Positions 41,450 through 45,412 of a stretch of 45,412 bases of DNA are shown piece by piece (the first letter of the stretch is position 1; the number at the start of each line of letters is the position of its first letter). The notes beneath the pieces were generated by a model. It saw only the letters and a program-made list of their open reading frames with translations, ran no database searches and was not told the DNA's origin. This DNA is from JBDTMC01 sp039934475. Its GTDB lineage: Bacteria > Acidobacteriota > Terriglobia > Bryobacterales > Bryobacteraceae. The DNA lies in the NCBI GenBank assembly GCA_039934475.1, contig JBDTMC010000006.1:1-45412 (forward strand), given 5' to 3'. Made by a program: the position numbers and the translations under genes.

Positions 41450-42236
41450 GCAACCGCCGATTTACGGCCGACGCCCTGTTGCGTACAAGAACGATGAGTT
41501 CCTGGATTCGTCGGTAGCGCGGCCGGTGCGAATTCTGTCGGAATACCTGGAACCACTAGGTCACTTCCGCCGTGAAATGATTCGCGATACGATCGTGTTC
41601 TTCGGGTCGGCTCGGATTACAGAGGACGGTCCGATGGGCGTGTACTACCAGGGGGCGCGGGAGTTGGCAGGGCTGCTGACGAAGTGGTCGGATGCACTGC
41701 CCAATGCGGCGCAGCGGTTTGTGGTTTGCACGGGTGGCGGGCCGGGCATCATGGAAGCGGCCAACCGTGGCGCTCACGAGGCAGGCGGTAAGACCATCGG
41801 GTTGAATATCGGGCTGCCGTTTGAGCAGTTGCCGAACCCTTATATCACGCCGGAATTGTCGTTCGAATTCCACTATTTCTTCATGCGCAAGTTCTGGTTC
41901 GCGTACATGGCCAAGGCGCTGGTGGTGTTTCCAGGCGGATTTGGCACGCTGGACGAGATGGCGGAGATCCTGACCTTGGTGCAGACGGAGAAGCTTGAGA
42001 AAAAAATGTTGGTCCTGCTGTATGGCAGTGCGTATTGGAAAGAAGTGATCAACTTCGATGCGCTGGTAAAGCACGGTATGATCAGTCCTTCCGATTTGGA
42101 TCTGTTTCAATATGTGGACGATCCGGATACGGCATTCGGCCAACTGCGCGACTGGCTAACCGCAGAGTACCTGCAGCCGGAAAAAATGGAGCCACGGCCG
42201 GTGGAAACCCCGGCGATCGCCAAATCGAGGGTATAG
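41442..42236 (+). CDS. LOG-family Rossmann-fold protein (TIGR00730)
   Basis: The 264-residue protein from ATG 41442 has GGGPGIMEAANRGAHEAGGKT and PGGFGTLDEMAEILTLVQT, the two phosphate-binding motifs of LOG proteins, whose known members release cytokinin bases from their monophosphates. DTIVFFGSARI near residue 50 is a further match. A longer reading to 41385 lies in lpxD and is not used. Its true substrate in bacteria is often unclear; annotations as lysine decarboxylase are outdated. Confidence 0.88.
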   Translation: MSEQPPIYGRRPVAYKNDEFLDSSVARPVRILSEYLEPLGHFRREMIRDTIVFFGSARITEDGPMGVYYQGARELAGLLTKWSDALPNAAQRFVVCTGGGPGIMEAANRGAHEAGGKTIGLNIGLPFEQLPNPYITPELSFEFHYFFMRKFWFAYMAKALVVFPGGFGTLDEMAEILTLVQTEKLEKKMLVLLYGSAYWKEVINFDALVKHGMISPSDLDLFQYVDDPDTAFGQLRDWLTAEYLQPEKMEPRPVETPAIAKSRV

Positions 42237-42261
42237 TTTCACCCGGCCTGGATGGCCCTAC

Positions 42262-44259
42262 ATGATCGTTGACTGGAGACAAATTGTAAAGAGCGTGGGT
42301 GGAGTGGAGAAGGCCTTTTTCTCCTTGCTCGGCATATGGGGAGCGCTGTCGCTATCGGGTTTGACCGGCGTTGTAGTGAATCTGGTCTTTGTGGCGATGG
42401 TGGTCACCGGCGCGTGGTCTGGACTGCGGCTGATCGCGCGTGGCATCAGACAAGCAATCTGGCAACTGCGCAACCGGTTGTATGTCACTTACATCTTTAT
42501 TGCGTTTGTCCCCATCCTGCTAATCCTTGTTCTGACGCAGTTGGGCGCATCCTTTCTGGCGCAGCAAATCGGCGTGTATCTGGTGAATTCAGAGCTGGAG
42601 CGGCGCCTTTCGTCTATCGAAGGACCGTCGAACGGGATTCTGCGTGCCCCGGCGCAAGCGCGCGCGGAAGTCGTGCGACGCACGGGGTTTATTTTGCGCG
42701 ACCGTTTCCCCGGGCTGCAGATTCTGGTTCGGGATGGCGCGGCGGAGTACCGGTATCCAGAGGAGTCAGTGCTTGAGGCACCGCCGGCGGGATGGGCAGA
42801 TGCACGCGGGTTGGTTGTAAAGGACGGCCATTTCCACGCCTGGTCGCACAAGCGGCAGAGCGATTTGGAAGTAGTGATTCTGGCGCCCGTGACTCGGGCG
42901 TTTCTAATGAATCTGGTGCCTGACCTTGGCAGTATCGACCTGGTGTGGTTTCCCGATCCGTATGCCGATCCGAAAACGCCCGCGCCGCGGGCGGAACCAC
43001 TGGACGCGGTGGAGGGCGAGCAACCCGTGGAACGGCGTACCGCGGCACCGCCGCCGGTAAACCGGTTGGATCAAAGGGTACTGTGGGCGACACCGGTGCC
43101 GACCGCGTTGTGGGAGTCGCCGGGATCGTCGGCGAACTACTTACTATCGGTGCGAACCAGAGTGTCCACCATTCTGGGCATCGTGTTCAAGAAACAGAGT
43201 GACGAGCAACCGCAGGGACTGTTGCTGTTGTTGTACCTATTTATTGGACTCTTTGTGGTGGTAGAACTGGTTTCTCTGATCATCGGCGTTTCCCTCACGC
43301 GGACGATTACGACGGCGGTGCAGGCGCTCTACGACGGAACAATCCGGGTGAAAGAGGGCGACCTGGCGCACCGTATACCGGTGCAGGGCGGGGACCAGTT
43401 GGCGGACCTGGCGGTGTCGTTCAATACGATGACGGAGAATCTGCAGCGGCTGGTGGTTGTAGAGAAAGAACGCGAACGGCTGCATGCGGAGTTGGAGATT
43501 GCGCGCGAGGTACAGGACGCGCTCTATCCGCGGATGGTGCCGAAGATCAAAACGCTGACGATGACGGCGGGTTGTGCCGCGGCGCGGACCGTATCGGGCG
43601 ATTACTACGATTACCAGACGATTGGCGAAGGACGTGTGGCTATCGCGGTGGGCGACGTGGCGGGAAAGGGAATCTCGGCGGCGCTGTTGATGGCCACGGT
43701 GCAATCGTCTTTCCGCACGCAGATCCGGGCGTGTGTGGAATCGGCAGCGGCAGCCGCGGGAGGGCGCGACGGGGGAGTGGCCACTATCGCGCCGGTTTCT
43801 ACCTGCGCCCTGGTAAGTCAGTTGAACCAGCAGCTTTTCGACTACACGGCGCCCGAGAAGTACGCCACCTTCTACTATGCGGTGTACGACGATGTTACCG
43901 GTGTGTTGACTTACACCAATGCAGGACATTTACCTCCGATGTTGATTCGCGATGGTGAAGTTACCGAGCTGGATATCAACGGCATGGTGGTGGGAGCGTT
44001 TCCATTTGCGCGGTATGGCGAGAGCACTCTGCAGATGGAACCAGGCGATTTGCTGGTTTGCTTCACAGATGGTGTAACGGAGCCGGAAAACGAGTACGGC
44101 GAGATGTTCGGTGAAGCGCGCCTGGCGCAAATGGTTGTGAAGAATGTGCAGCGCACGGAGCAAGAGATTATCAACGCAGTAGTGGAAGCGGTGCGTGAGT
44201 GGACGGGAACTCCGGAGCTTCAGGACGACATGACGCTTCTGCTGGCGCGGAGGCTGTAA
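42262..44259 (+). CDS. Membrane-bound SpoIIE-type PP2C phosphatase with HAMP domain
   Basis: The 665-residue protein has N-terminal membrane segments at about 22-60 and 75-98, a periplasmic region of about 215 residues, a third membrane segment near 317-343 (LLLLYLFIGLFVVVELVSLIIG), a HAMP domain at 345-398 (LTRTITTAVQALYDGTIRVK, GDLAHRIPVQGGDQLADLA), and a SpoIIE/PP2C domain to the end: AREVQDALYPRMVP, SGDYYDYQTIGEGR, AVGDVAGKGISAALLMATVQ, TNAGHLPPMLI and LVCFTDGVTEPENEYGEMFG. The metal-binding aspartates (D in SGDYYD, GDVAGKG, FTDGVTE) are intact. It should dephosphorylate an anti-sigma-factor antagonist or a similar protein. The next gene starts directly after its stop. Confidence 0.9.
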   Translation: MIVDWRQIVKSVGGVEKAFFSLLGIWGALSLSGLTGVVVNLVFVAMVVTGAWSGLRLIARGIRQAIWQLRNRLYVTYIFIAFVPILLILVLTQLGASFLAQQIGVYLVNSELERRLSSIEGPSNGILRAPAQARAEVVRRTGFILRDRFPGLQILVRDGAAEYRYPEESVLEAPPAGWADARGLVVKDGHFHAWSHKRQSDLEVVILAPVTRAFLMNLVPDLGSIDLVWFPDPYADPKTPAPRAEPLDAVEGEQPVERRTAAPPPVNRLDQRVLWATPVPTALWESPGSSANYLLSVRTRVSTILGIVFKKQSDEQPQGLLLLLYLFIGLFVVVELVSLIIGVSLTRTITTAVQALYDGTIRVKEGDLAHRIPVQGGDQLADLAVSFNTMTENLQRLVVVEKERERLHAELEIAREVQDALYPRMVPKIKTLTMTAGCAAARTVSGDYYDYQTIGEGRVAIAVGDVAGKGISAALLMATVQSSFRTQIRACVESAAAAAGGRDGGVATIAPVSTCALVSQLNQQLFDYTAPEKYATFYYAVYDDVTGVLTYTNAGHLPPMLIRDGEVTELDINGMVVGAFPFARYGESTLQMEPGDLLVCFTDGVTEPENEYGEMFGEARLAQMVVKNVQRTEQEIINAVVEAVREWTGTPELQDDMTLLLARRL

Positions 44260-45273
44260 ATGCTCGAGCAAGTGCGCAAGCGAGTGTTCTACATGGCCGC
44301 CGGGCTCGTGTTGACACTGGCGGCGGGCACGGCGGGTTTCATGATTGTGGAGAGTTATCCGTGGTTCGACGCTCTGTACATGGCGCTGATCACAATGACG
44401 ACGGTAGGGTATACCGAGGTCCACGCGCTGTCGCGGGCGGGGCGGATTTTCAATACAGCCTACATTCTGGTGGGCGTGAGTATGATGTTTGTCGCCATTG
44501 GAGTGATGACGACAACGATCATCGAACTGCAGTTAGGGAACTACTTCGGAAAGCGGCGGATCAGGCGGATGATCGACAAACTTGATAACCACTACATCAT
44601 TTGCGGTTTTGGCCGTGTAGGGCGCGGTGCGGCGGTGGAACTCCAACACGCCGGTGTGCAGTTCGTGATTGTGGACCGCAGTGAGGACAAAGTCGAGCGA
44701 GCCATTCGGATGGGTATGCTGGCTGTGAACGCCGATTCGACACGGGACGAGACGCTGCGCGATGTCAACATTGGCGGCGCCCGCGGCGTGATTGCGGCCC
44801 TGGCAACCGATGCGGATAACTTGTTTCTGACTTTATCGGCGAAGAGTTTGAATCCTCTGGTGCTGGTGTCTGCGCGCGTGGCGGAAGAGGAGAATGAAAA
44901 GAAGCTGCGCCGCGCCGGTGCCGATGCGGTGTTTGCTCCGTATACGATTACCGGTGTGCGGCTGGCGCAGACGCTGCTGCGGCCGCACGTGACGCAGTTC
45001 CTGGATTTCACCACGACCAACCTCGGCGTGGAAGTGGGCATTGAAGAAGTCCAGATCGCGGCCAATAGCGAGTTCGTTTCGAAGAGCCTGCGCGAACTGG
45101 CGTTGCGGCGGGATCTCGGCGTGGTGGTGCTTGCCATCCGGCGGGAAGGTGGAGAGATGATTTTTAATCCGACGGCGGAGGCTGAGATCAACGCGGGCGA
45201 CTATCTGATTGTGATGGGCCAGGCGGATTCATTGAGAAAGCTGGAGAAGCTGGTGACGGAGGTGCGCGTATGA
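44260..45273 (+). CDS. Two-helix potassium channel with RCK (TrkA) domains
   Basis: The protein has 337 residues: one membrane helix at about 8-30, a pore loop with TMTTVGYTEVHAL at 46-58, a second helix near 67-90 and a Rossmann RCK-N domain with GFGRVGRG at 116-123 (IVDRSED binds the ribose), followed by a TrkA-C domain (SEFVSKSLRELALRRDLGVVVLAI). The filter reads TVGYTE where standard channels have TVGYGD. The RCK domain senses nucleotide or calcium. Its ATG follows the phosphatase stop with no gap, and its stop overlaps the next gene by ATGA. Confidence 0.88.
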   Translation: MLEQVRKRVFYMAAGLVLTLAAGTAGFMIVESYPWFDALYMALITMTTVGYTEVHALSRAGRIFNTAYILVGVSMMFVAIGVMTTTIIELQLGNYFGKRRIRRMIDKLDNHYIICGFGRVGRGAAVELQHAGVQFVIVDRSEDKVERAIRMGMLAVNADSTRDETLRDVNIGGARGVIAALATDADNLFLTLSAKSLNPLVLVSARVAEEENEKKLRRAGADAVFAPYTITGVRLAQTLLRPHVTQFLDFTTTNLGVEVGIEEVQIAANSEFVSKSLRELALRRDLGVVVLAIRREGGEMIFNPTAEAEINAGDYLIVMGQADSLRKLEKLVTEVRV

Positions 45274-45412
45274 AGGTGTTGACCGCGGAAGAGATGCGCG
45301 AAGTTGACCGCCGCACGATTGAGGCGGGCATTCCGGGGCTTTTGCTGATGGAGAACGCCGCGCACCGGGTAGTGGAGTTTCTGCAGGAGCGGTTTGCGCC
45401 CCTGCCTTCCCA
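45270..45412 (+). CDS. NAD(P)HX epimerase-like (YjeF N-domain), truncated by the window edge
   Basis: The ATG at 45270 opens a frame that runs to the right edge (47 residues): MKVLTAEEMREVDRRTIEAG, then IPGLLLMENAAHRVVEFLQE. This is the start of YjeF_N/NnrE, the epimerase of hydrated NAD(P)H, often fused to the NnrD dehydratase. The MENAA motif is characteristic. Whether the C-terminal dehydratase is present cannot be seen. It overlaps the channel stop by four bases. Confidence 0.85.
   Translation, partial: MKVLTAEEMREVDRRTIEAGIPGLLLMENAAHRVVEFLQERFAPLPS

Noticed and set aside
1..45412. CRISPR array, tRNA or rRNA genes, prophage or integrase
   Set aside because: No regularly spaced repeats, no cloverleaf with CCA-side features, no rRNA-like blocks and no integrase, terminase or transposase coding sequence were found on reading both strands.

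Overview
The window looks like a chromosome segment of an acidobacterium of the Solibacter/Bryobacter type. The evidence is high GC, an Oar-type TonB-dependent barrel beside an acidobacterial VWFA-related protein, several CBM9-like exported proteins, Gfo/Idh/MocA and sugar-epimerase genes, and an LpxD gene that shows a Gram-negative envelope. This assignment rests on gene content; there is no rRNA or tRNA gene in the window to confirm it.

Layout. 1-3.3 kb (minus): TonB-dependent receptor, YfiR-like periplasmic protein and a CHASE8-HAMP membrane sensor (cut by the edge), behind a near-consensus promoter. 3.7-7.0 kb (plus): three-gene sugar operon (FG-GAP propeller, TIM-barrel epimerase, Gfo/Idh/MocA oxidoreductase). 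7.1-8.9 kb (minus): flavin disulfide oxidoreductase and DUF4126 membrane protein. 9.0-15.8 kb (minus): a complete isc operon, iscR-iscS-iscU-iscA-hscB-hscA-iscX, followed by a glycosyltransferase; there is no ferredoxin gene, and a ~177-bp inverted-repeat-bounded insert separates iscU from iscA. 15.9-16.9 kb: decayed beta-propeller gene. 17-23.6 kb: a CBM9/two-haem/PQQ dehydrogenase fusion, an MFS transporter and a DUF5916 outer-membrane protein.

23.7-26.1 kb is an accessory island: a RelE/HTH toxin-antitoxin pair whose toxin is frameshifted, a copy of a dispersed repeat, and a second toxin-antitoxin-like locus (Tse2-like toxin with a premature amber codon, small acidic partner, unknown third gene). 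26.1-28.5 kb (minus): lipid-kinase, metallophosphoesterase and PAP2-phosphatase operon; the middle gene appears to start at AUC. 28.6-33.4 kb: sugar epimerase, aldose 1-epimerase, AlkD-like repair protein, PurS, DUF4097 protein, esterase and a 53-residue small protein. 33.5-35.8 kb: a two-gene ATPase + DUF4276 (TOPRIM-like) module, the best candidate for a phage-defence system here, with a broken ribbon-helix-helix gene next to it. 35.8-40.3 kb (minus): Oar-type barrel lacking its plug, VWFA-related protein and coiled-coil protein in one tight operon. 40.4-45.4 kb (plus): lpxD, LOG-family protein, SpoIIE-type phosphatase, RCK potassium channel and the start of an NnrE-like gene, packed with overlaps.

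Most of the window is chromosomal housekeeping and nutrient-uptake genes. The unusual features cluster in the two accessory patches (23.7-26.1 and 33.5-35.8 kb), in the insert within the isc operon, and in a short dispersed repeat that now forms the coding tails of two convergent genes.
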